From an uncultured Collinsella sp. (GTDB taxonomy: Bacteria; Actinomycetota; Coriobacteriia; Coriobacteriales; Coriobacteriaceae): 52,963 bases of DNA. The stretch lies in contig CATWVA010000012.1 in NCBI GenBank assembly GCA_958354105.1, positions 1 to 52,963 of the forward strand. Direction: 5' to 3'. How positions within the stretch are numbered: position 1 is the first letter of the stretch; each line of letters opens with the position of its first letter. The translations under genes and the position numbers were made by a program. Positions 43,097 to 50,929 of the stretch are shown here, piece by piece. The notes under the pieces were generated by a model that saw only the letters and a program-made list of their open reading frames with translations, had not been told where the DNA came from and searched no databases.

Positions 43097-44101
43097 CTAG
43101 CGTACATCGCGCACCGTATCACCCTCTACGAGTATGCCGGGGATCAGCATGTGCTCCACGCCAGACGCAACCCCCTCGGCGCCGGCAATCTTGTCGACAG
43201 CCCACATGCCGACGCGCTTGTTGTCAAAGCGCACCGTAGCCAGGCGACGATCGGGCACGATATCGCCCAAACTATCGTCAACACCCACCACGCTTACGTC
43301 CTGGGGCACGTGCTTCCCGCGCGACTCGAGCCCGCGAATGCAGCCGTAGGCCATGGCATCGTTGGAAGCATAAATGGCTGTGCAGTTCGGATCGTCCGCA
43401 AGCACCTGGCCGGCGGCATATCCGCTCTGTGCCGTCCAATCGCCACGGACGAGTCGCGGCGGCTCAATACCATGCGCGCGCAATGTCTCGCGCCAGCCCT
43501 CCTCGCGACGCATGCCCGAAAGCGAGCGCTCGGGACACGAGATAAAGTGCACGGTCTTGTGCCCCTGCTCCAGCAAGTACTCGACCACCTGGCGCGAGCA
43601 ATCGAACTGGTCGTTATCGACTGTTGAACAGAGCGGGTGCTCCAGCATGGTAACGAGCACCGTCTGCATACCGGGCAGCGGCTCGAAGGTGCCAAAGTCC
43701 GCCGGCATGCGATTCATGATCACAACCATGCCATCCACCGGCAGCGCGCTCATGCGCGACGATGCGCTCTCGAGGGTATACGGATGCCCGTCTACTTTAG
43801 TGAGGGTGATGGCATAGCCATGTTTGTCGGCCGCGGCGGCAAAGCCCTCCATACGGTCGAGGTTGCCGGTGCCGGTAATGTTGAACATGGCGACGCCGAC
43901 AGTCTTAAACTTGCCGCGGCGCAGCGATCGACCGGCAAAATTGGGGCGATACCCCAGCTCGCGCATGGCGGCACGCACGCGCTCCTTGGTCTCAGGGCGC
44001 ACGCTGGGCGAATCGTGCACCGTACGCGAGACTGTCTGCTCCGAGACGCCCGCGAGACGCGCCACGTCCTTAACGGAAACCGATTTTTTAACAGCGGCCA
44101 T
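43097..44101 (-). CDS. LacI-family regulator divergent from lacEG
   Basis: A 334-aa regulator. The HTH is SVKDVARLAGVSEQTVSRTV, with the hinge in VRAAMRELGYRPNFAGRSL. A sugar-binding domain follows and ends VPQDVSVVGVDDSLGD. Three near-identical 17-bp sites lie in the 356-bp region shared with lacE (44116-44395). It therefore probably controls lacE-lacG and its own gene, perhaps with lacF downstream. The ribosome site is weak. A second regulator of DeoR type at 49959 may control the tagatose genes, so the lac region seems to have two layers of control. Confidence 0.9.
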   Translation of the reverse strand: MAAVKKSVSVKDVARLAGVSEQTVSRTVHDSPSVRPETKERVRAAMRELGYRPNFAGRSLRRGKFKTVGVAMFNITGTGNLDRMEGFAAAADKHGYAITLTKVDGHPYTLESASSRMSALPVDGMVVIMNRMPADFGTFEPLPGMQTVLVTMLEHPLCSTVDNDQFDCSRQVVEYLLEQGHKTVHFISCPERSLSGMRREEGWRETLRAHGIEPPRLVRGDWTAQSGYAAGQVLADDPNCTAIYASNDAMAYGCIRGLESRGKHVPQDVSVVGVDDSLGDIVPDRRLATVRFDNKRVGMWAVDKIAGAEGVASGVEHMLIPGILVEGDTVRDVR

Positions 44102-44115
44102 AGGTCGATCTTTCT

Positions 44116-44395
44116 ATGTCAACGATGCCATTGGTGGCACCCTACGCAGTCAAATGAAACGTCTTTAAGTATATCTAACGCCTCCTCCGCCATACGCTCA
44201 CCACCCAAAACCTACCGTTCACCGACAATCCCGCGTCCCCGAACGGCTTTTGTCGCCCAAATGTTAACGTTGCCATTGTGCAAACACAGAGCCACCGGGC
44301 GGCTCAAACGTTTACGCGCAAGGAATCGGCGGTCCACAGGCACAGGGGCCACCGGTTCGCGTCTTTTTTGTGTCGCAAAATGGCAACGTCAACAT
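44116..44395. promoter_or_regulatory. Three 17-bp candidate operators between the LacI gene and lacE
   Basis: ATGTCAACGATGCCATT (44116-44132), ATGTTAACGTTGCCATT (44261-44277) and, inverted, AATGGCAACGTCAACAT (44379-44395). The central AACG/TTGC arrangement suits a LacI-family dimer. One site is next to the regulator start and one lies 62 bases before lacE. ACCGTTCACCG occurs at 44214-44224. Confidence 0.78.
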
Positions 44396-44457
44396 TTTGG
44401 CAACCAAACACCAAAAGCTACCATCGTTGCTAACCCACCGACTATTAGGAGCTTTGC

Positions 44458-46233
44458 ATGGAGCAACTCATCGCCACCATCGAAAAAGGCCAGCCCTTTT
44501 TCAACGCGATCGCCCGCAACAAGTACCTCAAGGCGATCCGCGACGGCTTTATCTCCGTCATCCCCATCATCATCTTCTCGTCCATCTTCTGCCTGGTAGC
44601 CTCGGTCCCCAACATCTGGGGTTTCTACTGGCCCGATGACATCAACAACGCCCTGTGGAAGTGCTACAACTACTCCATGGGCATCCTGGCCATCGCCTGC
44701 GCCGCCACCACGGCCAAGCACTTCGCCGACGCCCAGAACCGTGATCTGCCCAAGAACAACCAGATCAACTTCATCTCGTGCATGTGCGCGGCCATCATCG
44801 GCTTCTTGCTCCTTTCGAGCGACACGATCGCCACGGACGCCGCCAGCGGCTTCAACACCACCTACCTTGGTTCCAAGGGCCTGCTGACCGCCTTCATCGC
44901 TGCGTTTGTGACCGGCATCATCTACAAGTTCTTTATTAAGCGCAACATCACCGTCAAGATGCCCGAGCAGGTTCCGCCCAACATTTCGCAGACCTTTAAG
45001 GACATCATCCCCTTCTCCGTCTGCATCACCGTCTTTTGGGTCTTTGACATCGTCTTCCGCGCTGCCTTTGGCTTCTGCTTTGCCCAGGGCGTCATCCAGG
45101 TGTTCCAGCCCCTGTTCACCGCCGCCGACGGCTACATCGGCCTCGCTGTGATCTACGGTGCCATGAGCCTCTTCTGGTTCGTCGGCGTCCACGGCCCCTC
45201 GATCGTCGAGCCCGCCATCGCCGCCGCCCTTGTTGCCAACATGACCGACAACCTGGCTGCGTTCCAGGCTGGCCAGCACGCTTCCGCTGTCCTGACCCAG
45301 GGTGCCCAGTACTTCGTCGTCTGCATGGGCGGCACCGGCGCCACGCTCGTCCTGGTCTTCATGTTCTGCTTCCTGGCCAAGTCTCAGGAGATGCGCGCCG
45401 TCGGTAAGGCAGCCATCGTCCCCGTGTGCTTTGCCGTCAACGAGCCGCTGCTGTTCGCCGCGCCTATCGTGCTCAACCCCGTCTTCTTTGTCCCGTTTGT
45501 TTTTGCCCCGATCGCCAACATCTGGATCCTCAAGATCTTTATCGACTTCTTGGGCATGAACGGCTTTATGTACACCCTGCCCTGGACCGTCCCCGGCCCC
45601 ATCGGCACCATCATGGGCTTGGGCTTCCAGCCGCTCGCCTTTGTGATGCTCGCCCTCATCTTGGTCGTCGACTTTGTCCTGTACTACCCGTTCTTCCGTG
45701 CCTATGACGCCCAGAAGTGCGCCGAGGAGGCCGAGATCTCCCAGGAGGAGCTCGCCGCCAAGAACGCCGAGAAGGCCGCCAAGCTCAACGACGCCTTCCA
45801 GGGCAAGGCCGATGCCAAGAGCGTTGCCGCCGGCGCTGCTGCCGAGGCCGTGAAGGCCGACGCCCCTGCCGCTTCTGCAGCACCCGCTGCCGAGGCAGCG
45901 ACCGCCAGCGACCTCAACGGTAAGCGCGTGCTCGTGCTCTGCCAGGGTGGCGGTACCTCGGGTCTGCTCGCCAACGCGCTGGCCAAGGCTGCCAAGGAGC
46001 GCGGTATTAACCTCGAAACCGCTGCCGAGGCCTATGGCAACCACGTGGACATGCTCCCCGACTTTGACCTAGTCGTCCTGGCCCCGCAGGCCGCAAGCTA
46101 CCTGGCCGACCTGCAGAAAGACTGCGAGCGCGTGGGCAACAAATGCGTCGCCTGCCGCGGTAAGCAGTACATTGAGCTCTCCCAGAACGGCGACAAGTCT
46201 CTCGCCTTCGTCTCCGAGCAGCTTTCGAAGTAA
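44458..46233 (+). CDS. lacE: PTS lactose-specific EIICB component
   Basis: A 591-aa transporter. The EIIC domain (residues 1 to about 430) has the usual helices and the sugar-binding loop around FVGVHGPSIVEPAIAAALVA and VPVCFAVNEPLLFAAPIVLN. An Ala/Glu/Lys-rich linker (about 430-485) leads to the EIIB domain with KRVLVLCQGGGTSGLLANAL, where Cys495 is phosphorylated. It brings in lactose as lactose-6-phosphate. TTAGGAG precedes the ATG. lacG follows after a 66-base gap with a hairpin. EIIA is encoded separately by lacF. Confidence 0.94.
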   Translation: MEQLIATIEKGQPFFNAIARNKYLKAIRDGFISVIPIIIFSSIFCLVASVPNIWGFYWPDDINNALWKCYNYSMGILAIACAATTAKHFADAQNRDLPKNNQINFISCMCAAIIGFLLLSSDTIATDAASGFNTTYLGSKGLLTAFIAAFVTGIIYKFFIKRNITVKMPEQVPPNISQTFKDIIPFSVCITVFWVFDIVFRAAFGFCFAQGVIQVFQPLFTAADGYIGLAVIYGAMSLFWFVGVHGPSIVEPAIAAALVANMTDNLAAFQAGQHASAVLTQGAQYFVVCMGGTGATLVLVFMFCFLAKSQEMRAVGKAAIVPVCFAVNEPLLFAAPIVLNPVFFVPFVFAPIANIWILKIFIDFLGMNGFMYTLPWTVPGPIGTIMGLGFQPLAFVMLALILVVDFVLYYPFFRAYDAQKCAEEAEISQEELAAKNAEKAAKLNDAFQGKADAKSVAAGAAAEAVKADAPAASAAPAAEAATASDLNGKRVLVLCQGGGTSGLLANALAKAAKERGINLETAAEAYGNHVDMLPDFDLVVLAPQAASYLADLQKDCERVGNKCVACRGKQYIELSQNGDKSLAFVSEQLSK

Positions 46234-46242
46234 GTAACGCTC

Positions 46243-46276
46243 AGGGCCAGCCGACCATCCAAGACCGGCTGGCCCT
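46243..46276 (+). terminator. Hairpin between lacE and lacG
   Basis: AGGGCCAGCCG and CGGCTGGCCCT form an 11-bp perfect stem followed by TCGATTT. It may stop part of the transcripts so that lacE is expressed above lacG. Confidence 0.65.
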
Positions 46277-46299
46277 TCGATTTAGACGATTGGATCATC

Positions 46300-47739
46300 A
46301 TGTCCGTTAATCCTGCTAGCGTCACCAATCCGCCTGCGCAGTTTCCCGAGGACTTTGTCTTTGGCGGCGCCACTGCTGCCTACCAGGTAGAGGGCGAGAC
46401 CCGCACTCACGGTAAGGGCAAGGTTGCCTGGGACGACTTTCTGGAAGCCCAAGGCCGTTTCTCCCCCGATCCCGCTTCGGACTTCTACAACCAGTACCCC
46501 GTCGATCTGGAGCTGTGCGAGGAGTTTGGCATCAACGGCATTCGCCTCTCCATTGCCTGGAGCCGCATCTTCCCCAACGGCACCGGCGAAATCAACCCCG
46601 AGGGCGTCCAGTTCTACCACGATCTCTTCGCCGAGTGCCATAAGCACCATGTTGAGCCGTTCGTCACGCTGCATCACTTTGACACGCCGCTTCCCCTCTT
46701 TGAGAAGGGCGACTTCCTCAACCGCGAGACCATCGATGCCTTTGTGGACTTTGCCACCTTCTGCTTTAAGGAGTACGCCGACCAGGTGACCTACTGGTTC
46801 ACCTTTAACGAGATCTGGGCGGACGCCTCCAACACCTACATCGAGGGTACCTTCCCCGGCGGCGTCAAAGCTCATCTGGCCGAGGCCTTCCAGTGCGAGC
46901 ACAACATGATGCTCGCCCACGCCAAGGCCGTGCTGGCCTTCCACAACGGCGGTTTTAAGGGCAAGATCGGCGTCATTCAATCGCTGGAGTTTAAGTATCC
47001 GCTCAACGAGAACGACCCCGCCGACATCAAGGCCGCCAATAACGAGCACGTGCTGCAGAACCAGTTCCTGCTCGACGCCACCTTCCGCGGCGACTATGCC
47101 CCCGACACCCTCGAGTGCGCCAACCGCCTGGCTGCCGTCTCCGGAGGCACGATCGAGATCCGCGAGGAGGATCTCGAGATCATGCGCGAGGCCGCGCTCT
47201 ACAACGACTACCTGGGTGTCAACAACTACCAGTGCCGTTTCCTGAAGGCCTATGACGGCGAGAACGACCTGCACCACAACGGTACGGGCGAGAAGGGCAC
47301 CGGCCGCTGGCGCGTTAAGGGTATTGGTGAGCATGTGAACAAGCCCGGCATCCCCACCACCGACTGGGACTGGATCATCTATCCCGAGGGTCTGTTCGAT
47401 CTGCTCGTCTACATTAAGCAGCGCTACCCCAACTACAAGCAGATCTTCATCACCGAGAACGGCATGGGCTACAAGGACCCCTACAAGGACGGTTTTGTGG
47501 ACGACCAGCCGCGCATCGACTACATCGAGCAGCACTTGCGTTGGCTGCTCAAGGCCATGGAGGTAGGCGTCAACGTGGGCGGCTACTTCCTGTGGAGCCT
47601 GCAGGATCAGTTCTCCTGGACCAATGGTTACAACAAGCGTTACGGCTTCTTCTACGTTGACTTTGAAACCCAGAAGCGCACGCCCAAGGCAAGCGCATAC
47701 TGGTATAAGCACGTGGCGCAGACCCGTCGTCTGGACTAG
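46300..47739 (+). CDS. lacG: 6-phospho-beta-galactosidase (GH1)
   Basis: A 479-aa family 1 glycosidase that hydrolyses lactose-6-phosphate to galactose-6-phosphate and glucose. The acid/base Glu171 is in WFTFNEIWADAS and the nucleophile Glu386 in IFITENGMGY. The segment SWTNGYNKRYGFFYVDF carries the Ser/Lys/Tyr pattern that binds the 6-phosphate. The length and FVFGGATAAYQVEG opening are normal. The ribosome site is weak, which suggests translation linked to lacE. The product feeds LacAB and LacC. A 6-phospho-beta-glucosidase would look similar, but the LacE context favours lactose. Confidence 0.92.
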   Translation: MSVNPASVTNPPAQFPEDFVFGGATAAYQVEGETRTHGKGKVAWDDFLEAQGRFSPDPASDFYNQYPVDLELCEEFGINGIRLSIAWSRIFPNGTGEINPEGVQFYHDLFAECHKHHVEPFVTLHHFDTPLPLFEKGDFLNRETIDAFVDFATFCFKEYADQVTYWFTFNEIWADASNTYIEGTFPGGVKAHLAEAFQCEHNMMLAHAKAVLAFHNGGFKGKIGVIQSLEFKYPLNENDPADIKAANNEHVLQNQFLLDATFRGDYAPDTLECANRLAAVSGGTIEIREEDLEIMREAALYNDYLGVNNYQCRFLKAYDGENDLHHNGTGEKGTGRWRVKGIGEHVNKPGIPTTDWDWIIYPEGLFDLLVYIKQRYPNYKQIFITENGMGYKDPYKDGFVDDQPRIDYIEQHLRWLLKAMEVGVNVGGYFLWSLQDQFSWTNGYNKRYGFFYVDFETQKRTPKASAYWYKHVAQTRRLD

Positions 47740-47792
47740 CGACTTGCGACGAGCGGCATTGCCCCACTCACATAGCTTGTCCCCATTTCTCA

Positions 47793-47836
47793 GCCGGGGG
47801 CGGCACGTCACACGGCGCGCCGCCCCCGGCCTTTTT
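47793..47836 (+). terminator. Terminator of lacEG
   Basis: GCCGGGGGCGGC and GCCGCCCCCGGC form a 12-bp perfect stem, followed by CTTTTTG. Confidence 0.92.
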
Positions 47837-47863
47837 GTTTTTGAGCGGGTCGGGGTCCGTTTG

Positions 47864-48161
47864 TCTCAATCTGTAACATCTAGCCGAGTTTTTCGGTCCT
47901 AACTGTTACAGATTGAGATGAAAGGGACTGACCAGGCCGAATTGTCTCAATCTGTAACACTAAAACCGGTTTTGGGCGTCTACCTGTTACAGATTGAGAC
48001 AAACGTACCGGCCAATCCTCTCAATCTCAATCTATAACAGTTAGCCGGTTATTTCGCCCCCACCTGTTACAGATCGAGATGAATAGATTAGACCTAGCCG
48101 AAAAATCTCAACCTGTAACACGTAGCCGAGTTTTTCAGTCCTAGCTGTTACAGATCGAGAC
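47864..48161. repeat. Array of four hairpins with an 80-81 bp period
   Basis: Each unit has a left arm TCTCAATCTGTAACA (or one or two changes), a 25-base loop and a right arm TGTTACAGATTGAGA. Units start at 47864, 47945, 48025 and 48106, so the period is 81, 80 and 81. All four loops are exactly 25 bases and share GCCG near the left and a T/C-rich centre; loops 1 and 4 are almost identical. Spacers are 25-27 bases and differ. Paired changes are seen in the last two right arms (GATCGAGA). The rest of the region to 48430 has no gene that I can support. Confidence 0.85.
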
Positions 48162-48430
48162 AAACAGGCCGAGCAAGCTACACCCGTAGGTCTTTCACGC
48201 TGGAGCATTCGACCAGCACGCCCGAAACAAGCGTACGGCTTCTGGAGCTCGGGGCTTCTAGGCACGCAACGACCTCGTCGGGCGCACGGACACCCAGTCC
48301 GCGGTGACGGAACTTCACCGACATATCCCGAAAACTCGATCCCCGGCTTAGCTTGCGCGCATTATCACAATAAACTCCCAACGATACACGGTCCTGCGGC
48401 TCAATGAGCCACAGGACCGCATGCCGTCGA

Positions 48431-49801
48431 TCAGATAAAGATCGTCATATACAGAGGTAGATATATCCTATGCCCTTCAGCCCTGAGCTGTTTTGGGTGA
48501 AGAACTATCTCTTCTCCGACTCGTCGTTCGAATCGTCTGCCGAAATCGTCAAGCGAGATTGTTGAATACGATTTGGAAGATTTAACTTCAACAGGAGTGA
48601 CCCGCGGTTTTCCAGCCGCGTCTTCAAAGCCGCGCGAAACAAGAAAATCAATTTCACGCGTTCTGGGCCGACTCCCCTCTGTTTTGGAAGGCTCCTGCCA
48701 GCTGTAATAAAAAAGCGAATGCCCCAGACTCTTAAGCTGCTGCGCCACGATGTTCTCGATTAGCATTCCTTTATTAATTGAAATTCTTCCAAATTGAATG
48801 TCTCTATGAACATCCATAAGGTCCGGACCATCATCAAACGCCAAGCTCACGAGCAATCCCGTGTCCGCCATATAGCATTTAAGCGAAGACGCGTCCTCGT
48901 GCAGGCGGTAACCCACGCTCGGATCACTGCATAAATAGCAACGGTTAATCAGTCGCGCATCCTCAAGCCAGATTAACGCCGACTCATATGTCTCAAAACG
49001 GGACCCCTTCTCCAAGCTGTCAAATTTGAACCGTTTATTTGCCGCAGATAATTGACCCGGAATATCGTCATAAACCGCCCGCGCACGTCTAGCGTCCGAA
49101 CCTCCAAACTTGGCAATGTCCTCCCTGTACAGTGCGATAATCTGCCGTTTAACCCTGTCGCATCCTCTAAAATCATTCTCTGCCACAAAGGAGTCGACCG
49201 ACTGAGGCATACCACCGACAAGCATATACTCATCAAATAATCTCATGCACGTCGCATGAACGCCGTCCGGAAGCGCGGTCCGAGATTCGCGCGCTTTACG
49301 GATCTCTTCTGCATAAAGATCTTTTCCGGTCGCCCAAAGATACTCCTCAAAATCGAGGGGCTCGAGAGGGATTCTTTCTTCCTCTGACGGTATGACAATG
49401 CTATCGACATTCTTTTTGATGGAGACAAGAGAGCCTGTCTCGATGTAATCAAATCTGCCGTCTTCTACAAGATGCTTTATGTATTCGCGCGCGATGGGAA
49501 ACCGCTGCACTTCATCAAAAATGACCAGCGACTCTCTCGGTTCGAGGGCCTTACCATACTGCAGCTGAAGCATGCGTAAAAAAAGATCGACATCTTCACG
49601 ATGGTTCAGAAATATATCGAGCGTGGCTTTGCTAGCAGCCGAAAAGTCAATGTACAGATAATCCTTGTATTCATTTTGCGCGAAGCACTTGACGAGCGTC
49701 GTTTTGCCAACGCGTCTTGCACCCTCAATAAGCACCGCAGTGCGCCCTTGCGAGCGTTCTTTCCACTCCTGCAGACGATCATATGCCTTCCGTTTAAACA
49801 T
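48431..49801 (-). CDS. AAA_14/DUF4143 ATPase
   Basis: A 456-aa protein of the common but poorly understood AAA_14-DUF4143 family. Walker A is GARRVGKTTLVK (residues 27-38) and Walker B SLVIFDEVQRFP. ETGSLVSIKKN follows as sensor region. The C-terminal part has the DUF4143 pattern ending with a nuclease-like REIDFLVSRGFED...VEVKSSKSYST core of PD-(D/E)XK type. Three 14-bp repeats with exact 34-bp period lie just upstream. The gene interrupts the lac region and is less GC-rich than its neighbours, which suggests a later insertion. The biological role is unknown. Confidence 0.88.
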   Translation of the reverse strand: MFKRKAYDRLQEWKERSQGRTAVLIEGARRVGKTTLVKCFAQNEYKDYLYIDFSAASKATLDIFLNHREDVDLFLRMLQLQYGKALEPRESLVIFDEVQRFPIAREYIKHLVEDGRFDYIETGSLVSIKKNVDSIVIPSEEERIPLEPLDFEEYLWATGKDLYAEEIRKARESRTALPDGVHATCMRLFDEYMLVGGMPQSVDSFVAENDFRGCDRVKRQIIALYREDIAKFGGSDARRARAVYDDIPGQLSAANKRFKFDSLEKGSRFETYESALIWLEDARLINRCYLCSDPSVGYRLHEDASSLKCYMADTGLLVSLAFDDGPDLMDVHRDIQFGRISINKGMLIENIVAQQLKSLGHSLFYYSWQEPSKTEGSRPRTREIDFLVSRGFEDAAGKPRVTPVEVKSSKSYSTISLDDFGRRFERRVGEEIVLHPKQLRAEGHRIYLPLYMTIFI

Positions 49802-49833
49802 AATCTCACCTCAGCATAATTTACGTGCTAGTT

Positions 49834-49915
49834 TACAAAAATACCGACCTTCAGATATATCTAATAATACAAAAATACCGAGCTTTAAATGAGCTTATAG
49901 CTACAAAAATACCGA
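49834..49915. repeat. Three 14-bp direct repeats with exact 34-bp period
   Basis: TACAAAAATACCGA begins at 49834, 49868 and 49902. Each is followed by a different 20-base segment that holds its own palindrome or near-palindrome: AGATATATCT, GCTTTAAATGAGC and GACCATTGCAATGGTC. The array lies 33 bases upstream of the DUF4143 ATPase start codon, in its likely promoter. Confidence 0.85.
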
Positions 49916-49958
49916 CCATTGCAATGGTCTAAACATACAATATCTCCCGCGGCATCAG

Positions 49959-50723
49959 CTAGCAGATGACCTGCGTGTGCTCCTCGATGGCGGCGCGATC
50001 CGCATCGGTAATACCCGGCTCGCACACCACGGCGTCCAAATTGTCCAGGCGACAGAAGGTATAGAAGTCGCGCTTGCCGATCTTGCTGGAGTCGGCGATC
50101 AGATAGCGCGAGTCCGCCTTGCTAAAGGCAAGCTGCTGGATACGGCCCTCGTCCATGTTGGATGTGGATACGTCACCGTCCAAGATACCGTTGGCGCCGA
50201 TAAACGCCGCATCGATGCCCAGCGCGCGCAGGGTATCCTCGGCCGTTGGTCCCACAAAAGCGGCGGTGCGGCGACGGTACATACCGCCCACGAGGCACAG
50301 CTCGCAGTCTTCGCGCGCCTCGAGCAGGTTAAACACCGAAAGCGAATTGGTCACAATGCGCAGGCGAAACGTCGGCAGCATCGAGGCCATCTGCTCAACC
50401 GTGGTGCCCGTGCCCAAAAAGATGGTCGAGCCCTCCTCGATAAGCTCCACAGCACGGCGCGCAATCTGCAGCTTTTCCTCGGCATGCTTAGTGCGCTTTT
50501 CGCTGTGCGAATACTCATGGCGCAACATAGCGTGCGGACGGCCCTGTGCACTGCGGGCTCCGCCGTGCACGCGCTCAATCTCGCCTAGGCTCGCAAGTTC
50601 TTCGAGGTCGCGGCGAATCGTCATGTCCGAAACGCCCAACGCATCCGAAATCTCTTTGACCGAGACCGTGCCCTGCTCCTCGAGCAGCTGACGAACCTTA
50701 TCCTGTCGCTCTGCCTTAATCAC
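49959..50723 (-). CDS. lacR: DeoR-family repressor, LacR-like
   Basis: A 254-aa DeoR protein. HTH VSVKEISDALGVSDMTIRRD and ERVHGGARS are followed by the sugar-phosphate sensor with TIFLGTGTTVEQMASML, ELCLVGGMYRR and ADSSKIGKRDFYTFC. In streptococci and staphylococci a protein of this type represses the tagatose-6-phosphate operon and is released by tagatose-6-phosphate. The lac context here supports this role. The start is GTG with GAGGA upstream. A box upstream of it matches one upstream of lacF. The symbol is given by context. Confidence 0.82.
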   Translation of the reverse strand: MIKAERQDKVRQLLEEQGTVSVKEISDALGVSDMTIRRDLEELASLGEIERVHGGARSAQGRPHAMLRHEYSHSEKRTKHAEEKLQIARRAVELIEEGSTIFLGTGTTVEQMASMLPTFRLRIVTNSLSVFNLLEAREDCELCLVGGMYRRRTAAFVGPTAEDTLRALGIDAAFIGANGILDGDVSTSNMDEGRIQQLAFSKADSRYLIADSSKIGKRDFYTFCRLDNLDAVVCEPGITDADRAAIEEHTQVIC

Positions 50724-50754
50724 GATGAATCCTCGCCGTTCTTTGCGCGCATAT

Positions 50755-50777
50755 CATTCAAACAGTAACGAACAAAT
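50755..50777. promoter_or_regulatory. Candidate LacR box upstream of lacR
   Basis: CATTCAAACA, five variable bases, then CGAACAAA. It matches 42965-42987 upstream of lacF at 18 of 23 positions. Autoregulation is the simplest reading. Confidence 0.55.
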
Positions 50778-50929
50778 TGTATCAGACTCGTACGCGTCAA
50801 AAATGAACGCCCGCACAGCTCCAATCATCACTTTTTTGAGAAAAATACCCCCTGCTTTAGTGGGGTGTAGTGATAATCTCGCCTGTTCGCGCTACAGTTT
50901 GTCGGAAATACCTCGATGTTAGGAACCAA

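Noticed and set aside
44389..46044. A 551-codon open frame on the minus strand, and 46282-47811 (509 codons)
   Set aside because: They are antisense to lacE and lacG; the product composition (Gly/Asp/Val-rich) is that of shadow frames.
47864..48161. CRISPR array
   Set aside because: There are only four units, each repeat is split into two complementary arms with conserved loops, spacers are not the variable inserts of a CRISPR, and no cas genes are present.
49834..49915. Plasmid replication origin with iterons
   Set aside because: The repeats are iteron-like, but no replication initiator gene is present and all neighbours are chromosomal catabolic genes.
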